From assembly GCF_003217775.1 (NCBI RefSeq), contig NZ_QJVJ01000009.1, forward strand, positions 248,001 to 312,000: a stretch of 64,000 bases of DNA. The letters are read 5' to 3'. Below, piece after piece: positions 28,666 through 36,810 of this stretch (the stretch's first letter is position 1; the number at the start of each line of letters is the position of its first letter). The stretch is from Paenibacillus flagellatus. GTDB taxonomy: Bacteria; Bacillota; Bacilli; Paenibacillales; NBRC-103111. The notes under the pieces are model-generated. The model was not told the origin of the DNA. It was given only the letters and a program-made list of their open reading frames with translations, and did no database searches. Both the position numbers and the translations under genes were made by a program.

Positions 28666-28957
28666 GTCGTCTTGTCGCCGCTTCCTCCGAGTCCAGCCAT
28701 GACCGTAATATCGGCAGGTACCGGAAGACGAGGGGTTACTCTTGACGATAAAACGGATCCGCAAAAGGAATTTACCGAGCCTTCGATATGATAATGGAAT
28801 GCCGAAGGATGCCTGCCTATTGGTCATCGCCCACCAAAAAAAACCAAAAAAACTTCGACAACATTCGACTAATCACGGGAAGCTGGAAAGGGTTGCATGG
28901 TATAATGTGAGTAGCGATTATGGCGCAAGTTGTCGTTTATCGAAGGAGATGACGAGA
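28666..28957 (+). other. leader region upstream of the HoxX-like gene
   Basis: This non-coding gap contains an A-rich tract near 28836-28856 and the extended -10 promoter at 28898-28906. I see no further gene or riboswitch in it. Confidence 0.5.
28898..28906 (+). promoter_or_regulatory. extended -10 promoter of the HoxX-like gene
   Basis: TGGTATAAT is a perfect TGN extended -10, which can work without a good -35. The -35 region near 28878-28884 is weak. Predicted start near 28913 gives a leader of about 45 bases. Confidence 0.65.
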
Positions 28958-30643
28958 GTGAACATTTTGTTTCTATCTACCAGCCACAACAGCATGAGCC
29001 AGCGGTTGTACGTCGAACTGACGGAACGCGGTCACGACGTGACGGTACATACGGTAACGACCGATCAAGCGATGCTCGAAGAGATCGAGCGGGTTCAACC
29101 GGAGCTGATCGTGGCTCCGTTTATGAAAACGCTCATTCCCGAATCGATCTGGACCTCGTACACCTGTCTGGTCGTCCACCCCGGAATCAAGGGCGACCGG
29201 GGCCCCAATTCCCTGGATTGGGCCATCATGGAGAATCGATCCGAATGGGGCGTCACGGTTCTTCAGGCGACGGCCGAAATGGATGCGGGCGACATTTGGG
29301 CTTCGGCCCGTTTCCCGATGCGACCGGTGAGCAAAAGCCAGCTGTACCGCCGCGAAGTGACCAACACCGCAGTCCGGTGCGTGCTTCAGGCTCTCGATTC
29401 GATGGCCGATCCGTCGTTTCGTCCGGAGCCGCTGGACTACGCCAGACCGGACGTCGAGGGGCGGCTTCAGCCGAAGCTGACGCAGCGCGAAAGGAAGATC
29501 GATTGGAACGGATCGACGGAACAAATCGCCAGAACGATCCGGGCGGCGGACAGCCACCCCGGCGTGCTGGACGAGCTGTACGGGGAGGCGTTCTACCTGT
29601 TCGGAGCCCACGAGGAAGACCGGCTCAAAGGGACGCCGGGCGAGCTGCTGGCGGTGCGGGACGGCGCCATATGCCGGGCGACCGGCGACGGCGCGATATG
29701 GATCACGCACCTGAAGCCGAAGGGCGGGTTCAAGCTGCCGGCTGCGCTGGCGCTGAAGGACAAGCTGACATCCGTTCCCGAGCTGCCGCTATCCCCTTTC
29801 GAGCCCTGCGAGGGCCGCACGTTCCGGGACATTTATTACGAGGAAGCGGATCGAATCGGCTATCTGCACTTCCCGTTCTACAACGGCGCGATGTCCACCG
29901 ACCAGTGCGAGCGGCTGAGACGGGCCGTGGCCGAGATCAAGAACAGACCTCCCAAGGTACTCGTCCTGATGGGGGGAGAGGACTTCTGGTCGAACGGGAT
30001 TCATCTGAACGTCATCGAGCATGCCGAAAGTCCCGCCGACGAGTCGTGGGCTAACATTCAAGCCATGGACGATCTGGTCAAGGAAATCCTGCTGGCCGAC
30101 GAGTTTCTGACCGTCTCCGCGATGCAGGGCAATGCCGGCGCCGGCGGCGTCATTCTGGCTTTGGCCGGCGATTACGTCTACGCCCGGGAAGGAATTGTTC
30201 TTAACCCGCACTACAAAAAAATGGGGGGGCTGTACGGTTCGGAATACTGGACGTACTTGCTGCCCAAGCGGGTCGGCCGCGAACGGGCGCTGCAGCTGAC
30301 CGAGCAATGCTTGCCCGTCGGAACGGCGGCAGCAAAAAGAATGGGCCTCATCGACGACGCATTCGGGGAGACGGGGGACGCGTTTGGCCGGACCGTATCG
30401 CAGCTGGCCCGGGAGCTGGCCCGTCGGCCGGACTACGATCGGCTGTTGGCCGACAAGCGGGCGTCCCGCGAGCGGGATGAGCGGACAAAACCGCTGCAGC
30501 AATACCGGGATGAGGAGCTGGCCCGGATGTGGGACAATTTTTACGGCAGCGACAAGTCGTATCATGCGGCCCGACGTCATTTCGTGTACAAAATTTCCTG
30601 CATAAGCGACACGCCTGCGCCTATGGTATCCGTATCGCGATAA
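28958..30643 (+). CDS. hoxX: HoxX-like protein (formyltransferase plus enoyl-CoA hydratase fusion)
   Basis: This 561-residue protein most likely starts at GTG 28958: GAAGGAG ends nine bases before it but touches the alternative ATG at 28949. The N-terminal half is a formyl-tetrahydrofolate transferase-type domain with catalytic His in VVHPGIKGDRGPNSLDWAI (about residues 68-86) and Asp in DAGDIWA. The C-terminal half is a crotonase fold with MGGEDFWSNGIHLNVIE and AMQGNAGAGGVILALAGDYV. This fusion is diagnostic of HoxX, which in hydrogen oxidisers makes CO from formyl-THF by way of formyl-CoA for [NiFe]-hydrogenase assembly in air. No hydrogenase or hyp gene lies within the window, so its partner is elsewhere or its role differs. 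Confidence 0.85.
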   Translation: MNILFLSTSHNSMSQRLYVELTERGHDVTVHTVTTDQAMLEEIERVQPELIVAPFMKTLIPESIWTSYTCLVVHPGIKGDRGPNSLDWAIMENRSEWGVTVLQATAEMDAGDIWASARFPMRPVSKSQLYRREVTNTAVRCVLQALDSMADPSFRPEPLDYARPDVEGRLQPKLTQRERKIDWNGSTEQIARTIRAADSHPGVLDELYGEAFYLFGAHEEDRLKGTPGELLAVRDGAICRATGDGAIWITHLKPKGGFKLPAALALKDKLTSVPELPLSPFEPCEGRTFRDIYYEEADRIGYLHFPFYNGAMSTDQCERLRRAVAEIKNRPPKVLVLMGGEDFWSNGIHLNVIEHAESPADESWANIQAMDDLVKEILLADEFLTVSAMQGNAGAGGVILALAGDYVYAREGIVLNPHYKKMGGLYGSEYWTYLLPKRVGRERALQLTEQCLPVGTAAAKRMGLIDDAFGETGDAFGRTVSQLARELARRPDYDRLLADKRASRERDERTKPLQQYRDEELARMWDNFYGSDKSYHAARRHFVYKISCISDTPAPMVSVSR

Positions 30644-30679
30644 ACCGGAGACGGTCCGACGAGAAAGGAGGGGAGTACC

Positions 30680-32689
30680 GTGCAATTGGAAGGAAGCTAC
30701 AACATCTACATCGTGGCGCTTTCGGCCGTCATCGCGATACTGGCTTCGTTTTCCGCCTTGAGCATAACCGCCAAAATATCCCATTCCAAAGGAAGAAGCC
30801 GTTATTTCTGGCTGCTCGCCGGCGCGCTCGTCATGGGAAACGGCGTCTGGTCCATGCACTTTGTCGGCATGCTGGCGTTTCACCTCCACGCGACGGTCAA
30901 GTACGACGTTTGGCTGACGCTGTTGTCTATGGTCGCCGCCGTCATTTCGTCCTTCATTGCCTTTTACATTACCGCGCCGAAAAACATTTATTGGTACAAA
31001 ATCGCCATAGGCGGGTTTATTATGGGCAGCGGCATCGTCACCATGCACTATATGGGCATGGAAGCGATGATCATGCCGGTCGAGCTGTCCTACGATAAGG
31101 GGCTCTGGATCCTGTCGGCGGTTATCGCGCTCGTCGCTTCGTATGCGGCGCTGTTTCTTTTTTTACGCTTCCGGAATCAGGCTTCATCCAGCTGGTTAAA
31201 GTGGATGTCCGCATTCGTGATGGGGTTCGCCATTTGCGGGATGCACTACACCGGGATGAAGGCGGCCCGGTTTCACGCGCACGAAGGCCCAATGTCGGAC
31301 CATCTCCCGGGAGTCGACCTGTTTTTGCTGTACGGTGTCACCGTCACGATTTTCATTATTTTGATGGTTTCGTGGGGAGCCATGTTTTTCGATCGTCACG
31401 TCCTGGAGCGGATGGCGTACGAGGATCCGATTACCGGTCTTCCGAATCGCAACGAAATGAACCGGTTTTTCGATACGCATCTGGGCAACGAAAGCATCGG
31501 CGTCCTGTTTTTGGATCTCGATCAATTCAAGGCGATCAACGACACGCTCGGCCATAATTTGGGCGATTTGCTGGTCCAGGAAGTGGGCAAGCGGCTCGGC
31601 GAATTTATTCGCAGCGATCAGCAGGCGTTTCGGATCGGGGGGGACGAGTTTCTGCTGGTCGTCAAACGGTGCGACCGGGAACGGGCGGAGCGGCTGGCGG
31701 AGCAACTTTTGAAAAGCATCAAAAAAGGTTACCGGATCGAAGGGAACGAGCTGTACGTCACGGCCAGCATCGGGATCAGCATCGGCTCGATTCGGGAGGC
31801 GGACCGGGCGCACCTGCTCAAAACGGCGGACACGGCGATGTACAAGGCGAAGCGACTGGGAAAAAACCAGTACTGCGTCTACACGGAGGAGATGGGCACG
31901 CAAGAGGTCCGCAAAATGGAGCTGGAGAAAGATTTGCAATGGGCGCTGGAGCAAAAACAGTTTTTCCTCGTGTACCAGCCGAAGTGGAACGTGAAAACGA
32001 ACTCGCTGTTCGGATTCGAAGCGCTGCTTCGCTGGCATCACCCCCGGCTGGGCAACGTGTCGCCGGTCGAGTTTATCCCGATCGCCGAAGAAACGGGGCT
32101 GATCGTGCCGATGACCCTTTGGACGCTGGAGGAAGCATGCCGGCAATGCAAGCAGTGGAAGTCGCAGGGCATCGACCAGCCGGTTTCGGTAAACTTGTCG
32201 GTGCGCTTGTTCCATACCGACAGCTTGACGGAGTGGGTGCAGGCCATCCTCGAGAAGGTCGAGCTCGAGCCGAATGACTTGGAGCTGGAAATAACGGAGT
32301 CCATGGTGCTGCACGATATCAACGACATTATTCGGCAGCTGAACAGCATCCGCAAGCTGGGAGTGCGCGTGTCGATGGACGATTTCGGCACCGGCTATTC
32401 CTCCATCGGTTTGTTGGACCGCATCCCGATCGATGCGCTCAAGCTGGACCGGCTGTTTACGAACGACCTGGATACGCCCGGCAAGCGGGCGATCGTTCAC
32501 GCCATCGTGCTGATGGCGGAAAACTTGAAGCTGGACGTGATCGCGGAAGGCGTGGAGCATAAGGAGCATATCGAGTTTTTGACTCAGCTGGGCTGCTATG
32601 TCATGCAGGGCTATTATTACGCAAAGCCGATGACGCAGGAAGAAATCGGGCACTGGATTCGTCGTCAGTATGAGAACGTGAATGAATAG
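30680..32689 (+). CDS. MHYT-GGDEF-EAL membrane signalling protein
   Basis: This 669-residue protein starts at GTG 30680 after AAAGGAGGGG. The N-terminal seven-helix MHYT sensor has three signature repeats (MHFVGM, MHYMGM, MHYTGM), proposed to bind metal and sense a gas or redox change. A GGDEF domain follows (about 250-410) with an intact GGDEF motif near residue 319. The upstream product-inhibition site reads RSDQ rather than RxxD, so feedback by c-di-GMP may be lost. The EAL domain (about 420-660) keeps FEALLRWHHP, ESMVLHD, DDFGTGYSS and EGVE and should be active. It could both make and break c-di-GMP. Confidence 0.93.
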   Translation: MQLEGSYNIYIVALSAVIAILASFSALSITAKISHSKGRSRYFWLLAGALVMGNGVWSMHFVGMLAFHLHATVKYDVWLTLLSMVAAVISSFIAFYITAPKNIYWYKIAIGGFIMGSGIVTMHYMGMEAMIMPVELSYDKGLWILSAVIALVASYAALFLFLRFRNQASSSWLKWMSAFVMGFAICGMHYTGMKAARFHAHEGPMSDHLPGVDLFLLYGVTVTIFIILMVSWGAMFFDRHVLERMAYEDPITGLPNRNEMNRFFDTHLGNESIGVLFLDLDQFKAINDTLGHNLGDLLVQEVGKRLGEFIRSDQQAFRIGGDEFLLVVKRCDRERAERLAEQLLKSIKKGYRIEGNELYVTASIGISIGSIREADRAHLLKTADTAMYKAKRLGKNQYCVYTEEMGTQEVRKMELEKDLQWALEQKQFFLVYQPKWNVKTNSLFGFEALLRWHHPRLGNVSPVEFIPIAEETGLIVPMTLWTLEEACRQCKQWKSQGIDQPVSVNLSVRLFHTDSLTEWVQAILEKVELEPNDLELEITESMVLHDINDIIRQLNSIRKLGVRVSMDDFGTGYSSIGLLDRIPIDALKLDRLFTNDLDTPGKRAIVHAIVLMAENLKLDVIAEGVEHKEHIEFLTQLGCYVMQGYYYAKPMTQEEIGHWIRRQYENVNE

Positions 32690-32711
32690 TTCTTTCATCC
32701 AATAGAAGTAA

Positions 32712-32746
32712 AAGCGATGGAACCGGATAGATCGGTTCCATCGCTT
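32712..32746. terminator. perfect hairpin between convergent genes
   Basis: AAGCGATGGAACCG and its exact complement (32712-32725 with 32733-32746) flank a seven-base loop. On the minus strand it is followed by a four-T run, so it probably ends transcription from the ABC genes and may serve both directions. Confidence 0.65.
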
Positions 32747-32767
32747 CATGTCATGCCCTCCAACCGT

Positions 32768-32806
32768 TTACCGCAAAAATGCTTTAGACGGATCATCGTA
32801 TTTCAT
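32768..32806 (-). other. 12-codon mini-ORF with a strong ribosome site
   Basis: On the minus strand GGAGGG precedes ATG 32806, encoding MKYDDPSKAFLR and then TAA. It lies between the ABC genes and their terminator. It may be the surviving start of a deleted gene, or a chance match. Confidence 0.3.
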
Positions 32807-32835
32807 GGTGTAACCCTCCGCTTTCCATCGGCCCC

Positions 32836-32895
32836 CTAACGATCCGCCGGTCCCCACATCTTGATTTCATCGACCTGAAAGTGGGGGATCCACAA
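32836..32895 (-). pseudogene. C-terminal scrap resembling a LamG-like module
   Basis: In the third minus-strand frame, crossing the stop of the ABC gene, the sequence reads WIPHFQVDEIKMWGPADR and then TAG at 32838-32836. The HFQVDEIKMWGP part resembles the last strand of the LamG-like modules in the PL8 lyase of this window (SFHVDNLKVYPL). It has no start and is only about 20 codons, so it is at best a remnant of a carbohydrate-binding protein gene. Confidence 0.3.
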
Positions 32896-34657
32896 CCTCC
32901 CCGAATGCTTCGCCTCCCTCGGCGTGCTCGCACAAGCGCCGGAACAAGGTCGGTCCCTCGATCAGCTCCCGGTACGTCCCGCTCTCCGCAATCGCGCCTT
33001 CCCGCATGACGAGAATGCGGTCGGACCGCTTCGCGATCGAGAGGCGGTGCGTGATGAACAGCAGCGTGCATCCTTTCAGGCGGCCGGTCAAGTTGCGCAG
33101 CAGCCGATGCTCGGTGCCCATGTCGAGCGCCGACGTCGCTTCGTCCAAGATCAGGACGGACGGCCTGCGCAGCAGCGCCCGAGCGATGCTGATCCGCTGC
33201 CGCTCCCCGCCGGACAGCTGCAAGCCCTGCTCGCCGACCCGGGTGAACCAGCCGTCGGGAAGCCGGGCGATCCACTCCTCCAATTCGGCCAGCCGGACGG
33301 CTTCGCGAACCGATTCGGGGTCGGCCCCTTCGCTGCCGTAAGTCACATTGTCCCAAATCGTGCCGCTGCGCAGCATGACGTCCTGCGTGATGCACAGGAG
33401 ACGGCGGCGCAGCCAGTCCGAATCGACCTCCGCCAGCGGGATGCCGTTCAAGCGGACGGTGCCGGAGTCGGGCTCGTGCAGCCCGAGCAGCAGATCGGCC
33501 AATGTCGACTTGCCCGATCCGCGGTGCCCGACGACCGATACGACGGAGCCCGGTGGAAGAACGAAGCTGACGTCGCGCAGCGCCGGCCGATCTCTTCCGT
33601 CATAACGGAAGGACAATCGGTCCGCCTCGAGCGTAAACGGCCCTTCGGGGATCGCGCCGGCGTCCTTGAGCGCGACCGGATGCGCGATTTCCGCGACGCG
33701 GTCGACGGCCGGCAGCGACTTGATAGCGGTCATCGCCATGTTGACGAGCTGGATGCCGAACGGGCGGAGCCAGTTGTAGACGGCGACAAAGGCGACGAGC
33801 GATCCGACGGTCATGCCTCCGTGCAGGACGAACCAACCGCCGGCCGCGTACATCAGAACGAGAAAGCCGGCATTCAGCGCGGCGTTCGCAACGTTCACCC
33901 GGTGGTCGGTCAACGCGCCGCGCCGGGTATGGCTCCATTCCTGCCGAAGACATTCGCGAACGGCGCCGAGCGCCTTCGCCTCCTGTCCGGCCGATTTGAG
34001 GTAGGCCGCCGCGGACACGATCTCGCGCACCGTCTCGGCGACGAGCGAGTTATGGCGCGCCGTCTCCGCCGCCCTCCGCTTCACGCGACGGCCGAGAACG
34101 GCCATGAGCGCCGCTTGTCCGGCCCACAACACCAGCACGACGGCGCCCAGACCGGGATGCAGGTCAAGCAGCAGCGCCGACCCGGCCGCGATCGTCACGA
34201 CATGGAACAGCGTGAATCCGATATGCCCGTTGACGAGATCGGTCAACGTCCGGGTATCGTCCAGCATGCGCGTCAGCAGATCGCCCGTTCGGCTTCGCCG
34301 CAGCGTATCGAGCGATAGGCGTTGAAGGCCGTCGTACAAGTCGGTGCGCCCCTTGCCGGACAACGTCAGCATGAATCGGCCCAACACGTTTTCCACGACG
34401 ATCAGGGCGCTTCCCGTAATCGGTGCGGCGACCATGCAGACGGTCACCAGCGCAAGCCACGTCCAATCGCGCGCGGGCAGCACCGTTTCCAGCACGTATT
34501 TGGACAGGAGAGGAGGGAGCATATACAGCAAGCTTCCGATCACGTTTTTCAGCAAAATGAACAGCAAATTCGGCCAACGCGGCGCCAAGCTCGCCCGGGC
34601 GTACGCCCAAGCGGCTGACCGGCTACCGGTCGGCGGCGGGTGCAAGCTCTCGCTCAA
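32867..34657 (-). CDS. ABC transporter, fused membrane and ATPase domains (second subunit)
   Basis: This 596-residue half-transporter is set to start at TTG 34657, eight bases after GGAAGGAGG and inside the end of the preceding gene (35-base overlap). Residues about 20-320 form a six-helix exporter domain. The ATPase part has an A-loop Tyr (SFRYDG), Walker A GHRGSGKST, Q-loop ITQD, signature LSGGERQR, Walker B VLILDEAT with catalytic Glu, and switch His in THRLS. Both nucleotide sites of the pair look competent. With the previous gene it should form a heterodimeric drug, peptide or lipid exporter. A LamG-like scrap overlaps its very end. Confidence 0.9.
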   Translation of the reverse strand: MSESLHPPPTGSRSAAWAYARASLAPRWPNLLFILLKNVIGSLLYMLPPLLSKYVLETVLPARDWTWLALVTVCMVAAPITGSALIVVENVLGRFMLTLSGKGRTDLYDGLQRLSLDTLRRSRTGDLLTRMLDDTRTLTDLVNGHIGFTLFHVVTIAAGSALLLDLHPGLGAVVLVLWAGQAALMAVLGRRVKRRAAETARHNSLVAETVREIVSAAAYLKSAGQEAKALGAVRECLRQEWSHTRRGALTDHRVNVANAALNAGFLVLMYAAGGWFVLHGGMTVGSLVAFVAVYNWLRPFGIQLVNMAMTAIKSLPAVDRVAEIAHPVALKDAGAIPEGPFTLEADRLSFRYDGRDRPALRDVSFVLPPGSVVSVVGHRGSGKSTLADLLLGLHEPDSGTVRLNGIPLAEVDSDWLRRRLLCITQDVMLRSGTIWDNVTYGSEGADPESVREAVRLAELEEWIARLPDGWFTRVGEQGLQLSGGERQRISIARALLRRPSVLILDEATSALDMGTEHRLLRNLTGRLKGCTLLFITHRLSIAKRSDRILVMREGAIAESGTYRELIEGPTLFRRLCEHAEGGEAFGEVVDPPLSGR

Positions 34658-36443
34658 GGTCGCGTCCTCCTTCCGGCGATTCGTACGGAACCTGTTCCTG
34701 GTCGTCCGCACCGGCGGACGATTCGCGTTCCCGGCGCCACAGCTCCGCGTACAGCCCACGCTTGCGCAGCAGCTCCTCGTGGGTGCCTTGCTCGACCAGC
34801 TCTCCGCGATCGAGGACGAGAATCCGGTCGGCGAGCGCCGCGCCTCTCAAGCGGTGCACGACGCTGATCCGGGTGATGCCGCTCGCATGGGCGTTCAGCG
34901 CCTCGTACACGCGCGTTTCGCCGGCTTGATCGAGCGACGAGGTCGCTTCGTCCAGCAGCAGCATATCCGGCCGCTTCACCATCGTTCGGACAAGGCCGAC
35001 CAGCTGCTTCTGCCCGCCGGACAGCCTCGACCCTCCCGATCCGACGTCCGAGTCGTACCCTTCCGGAAGCATCGATACGATATCGTCGGCCCCGAACGCC
35101 GTCATCCACCGGTCGAGCTCTCCGCGCTCCGCCTCGGCCAAGTAGGTCAAATTGCGGTACAGGCTTCCTCCGAAAAGGGCGCCCTCCTGCATGACGTATC
35201 CGACTCGCGTCCGCAAATGGGTGGCGTCCAGCTCGCGAAGCGGCTCGCTTCCGATGAAAATGCCGCCTTCGGACGGCTCCCGCAGCCGCACGAGCAGTTG
35301 GAGCAGCGTACTCTTGCCGGCGCCGCTCGGCCCGACGATCGCAACATGCTCCCCCGGCGCGACCGAGAACGTGAGGCCGCGCAGCAGATCGCCCCGCTCT
35401 CCGACGACCCGGACGTCCCGGAACGACACCGGGAGACCGCGAAAATCGGCCGGCCGCCGCAAGCCTGGCCGCAACCCGGGCTCCTCCGGCAGACGGGAAT
35501 AGTCGAGAATGCCGGCGATCCGCACCTTGATGTCGGCAAAGCCGGAGTACAGCTCAAAAAACGTGCGCGCAGGCGCATTGAGCGCCGGGACGAAGGCGAG
35601 GACGGTCACCAGCTGGCCGACGGACGCTTGTCCGGCGATCATCTGCCACCCGGCGAACAGGAAGACGAGCGCCGGCGCGAGCGAGTCCGGGATGCGCGGA
35701 AACGTCCGGTACCAGCTGTCGACGATGCCTTCCCGGTAATTCAGGTCGGCCCAGCGGCTTTGCTCGGCCTCGACCGATTCGCGTTCCCGGCGCTCGGTTC
35801 CGTACAGCTTGATCTGCTTGACCGTCTCGAGCTTCTCCAGCAAGCTTTGCCGAACCCGGGCGTCATGGGCGACGAGCTCGCGGCGGGCTTGTCCGCGCTT
35901 GCGGCCGAATATCCGGACGGGGACGAACAGGACGGCATAAGAGGCGACGAGCGCGACGGCGAGCCAGACGTTCCAGCGGGCGATCACCGCCAGCGCCATG
36001 CAGGCGAGCAGCAGCTCCTGGGCGAAGCCCGGCAGGACGGCCAAGCCGAACCGCTGAATCGTCCGCGTATCCTGCGTGCACCGCTGCAGCAGCTCTCCCC
36101 TCGGCGTCTTGGCGAAAAAATCGGCCGACGTCCGCATGACGGCGGATAACGTGTTCTCGGTCAGCTCGTAGGAGAGGCGAACCATCGTTCGCGACGAGAC
36201 GTAGGCGCGCAGCGCCATGCACAGCTCGGAAGCGAGCAGTGCGGCGAGCAGGAGCAGTGCGGTTCTTGCCAGGCCATCCCCGCCGTGCACCGCGATGCCG
36301 TCCATCAGCCGGCCGATCAGCAGCGGCGCGGCGGCCCCGCACGAGGCGGCGGACACGGTCAGCAGCGTGACGAGCGCGAACGCTTGTTTGGACCGGCCGA
36401 GCTGGCGGACGAAAAAGACGAACCATTCCGGAAAACGCGGCAT
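34623..36443 (-). CDS. ABC transporter, fused membrane and ATPase domains (first subunit)
   Basis: This 606-residue half-transporter starts at ATG 36443 behind AAAGGGGGA; the frame runs 22 codons further upstream without another ribosome site. It has an N-terminal six-helix exporter domain, then Walker A GPSGAGKST, Q-loop VMQEG, signature LSGGQKQ, Walker B MLLLDEAT and switch His in VVHRL. The aromatic A-loop residue that stacks on adenine is not apparent (VSFRDVRVVGERG), unlike its partner. It is the promoter-proximal gene of the pair, transcribed from 36512-36541. The substrate is unknown. Confidence 0.9.
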   Translation of the reverse strand: MPRFPEWFVFFVRQLGRSKQAFALVTLLTVSAASCGAAAPLLIGRLMDGIAVHGGDGLARTALLLLAALLASELCMALRAYVSSRTMVRLSYELTENTLSAVMRTSADFFAKTPRGELLQRCTQDTRTIQRFGLAVLPGFAQELLLACMALAVIARWNVWLAVALVASYAVLFVPVRIFGRKRGQARRELVAHDARVRQSLLEKLETVKQIKLYGTERRERESVEAEQSRWADLNYREGIVDSWYRTFPRIPDSLAPALVFLFAGWQMIAGQASVGQLVTVLAFVPALNAPARTFFELYSGFADIKVRIAGILDYSRLPEEPGLRPGLRRPADFRGLPVSFRDVRVVGERGDLLRGLTFSVAPGEHVAIVGPSGAGKSTLLQLLVRLREPSEGGIFIGSEPLRELDATHLRTRVGYVMQEGALFGGSLYRNLTYLAEAERGELDRWMTAFGADDIVSMLPEGYDSDVGSGGSRLSGGQKQLVGLVRTMVKRPDMLLLDEATSSLDQAGETRVYEALNAHASGITRISVVHRLRGAALADRILVLDRGELVEQGTHEELLRKRGLYAELWRRERESSAGADDQEQVPYESPEGGRDLERELAPAADR

Positions 36444-36511
36444 TTTGTGTCCCCCTTTCCTTTTCAGCTTCAACTTCTCCTTCACCGCCCCAAATGCTGG
36501 AAAGTGCATTC

Positions 36512-36541
36512 ATCGTAGCAGTCCGGTTTCGATAGGGTCAA
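36512..36541 (-). promoter_or_regulatory. promoter of the ABC exporter operon
   Basis: On the minus strand TTGACC (36541-36536) and TACGAT (36517-36512) are 18 bases apart. Transcription would begin near 36505, about 60 bases before the ATG. The remaining gap to the murQ promoter (36542-36694) holds nothing I recognise. Confidence 0.6.
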
Positions 36542-36694
36542 ACGGTAAAAACAAGTGTTCGCTTTTTTTCGTCGGGAACGCGGACAGCATCGGGACGCCG
36601 GGGACGAACATTTTCAGAAAACGGAATCTCCCGAATGCTCGTTCGCTCTTCTTTTTTCGGCGGACGGTCGGGCGAGCTGGCGAATACTTTACGC

Positions 36695-36724
36695 TTTACA
36701 GGGAAAGCGGCGGTCTTCTATAAT
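36695..36724 (+). promoter_or_regulatory. promoter of murQ
   Basis: TTTACA (36695-36700) and a perfect TATAAT (36719-36724) are 18 bases apart. Transcription should start near 36731, giving an 80-base leader that contains the element at 36728 and the palindrome at 36756. Confidence 0.75.
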
Positions 36725-36727
36725 GGT

Positions 36728-36740
36728 GGAGAAGAGTTCC
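36728..36740 (+). promoter_or_regulatory. GGAGAAGAGTTCC element at the murQ transcription start
   Basis: The same element with one change (GGAGAAAAGTTCC) occurs at 44410-44422 in the next divergent control region. Counting six flanking bases on the right, 16 of 19 positions are identical. It is a candidate shared operator. Confidence 0.4.
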
Positions 36741-36755
36741 TTTTTACTTTTGTAA

Positions 36756-36777
36756 TTTTGGAAATAATTTTCGAAAA
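36756..36777. promoter_or_regulatory. palindromic operator candidate in the murQ leader
   Basis: TTTTNGAAA, four central bases, then TTTCNAAAA: nine of eleven half-site positions are symmetric. It lies about 25 bases after the predicted transcription start, where a bound RpiR/MurR-type repressor would block elongation. Confidence 0.5.
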
Positions 36778-36810
36778 AGATAGGCTGACGATTCGAGAGG
36801 AGAACGAACG

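Noticed and set aside
28771-28795. TTTACC and GATAAT as a second promoter before the HoxX-like gene
   Set aside because: The spacer is only 13 bases, too short for sigma-A.
28742-28957. 72-codon N-terminal extension of the HoxX-like protein
   Set aside because: It spans the extended -10 promoter and an A-rich tract; formyltransferase homology begins at 28958.
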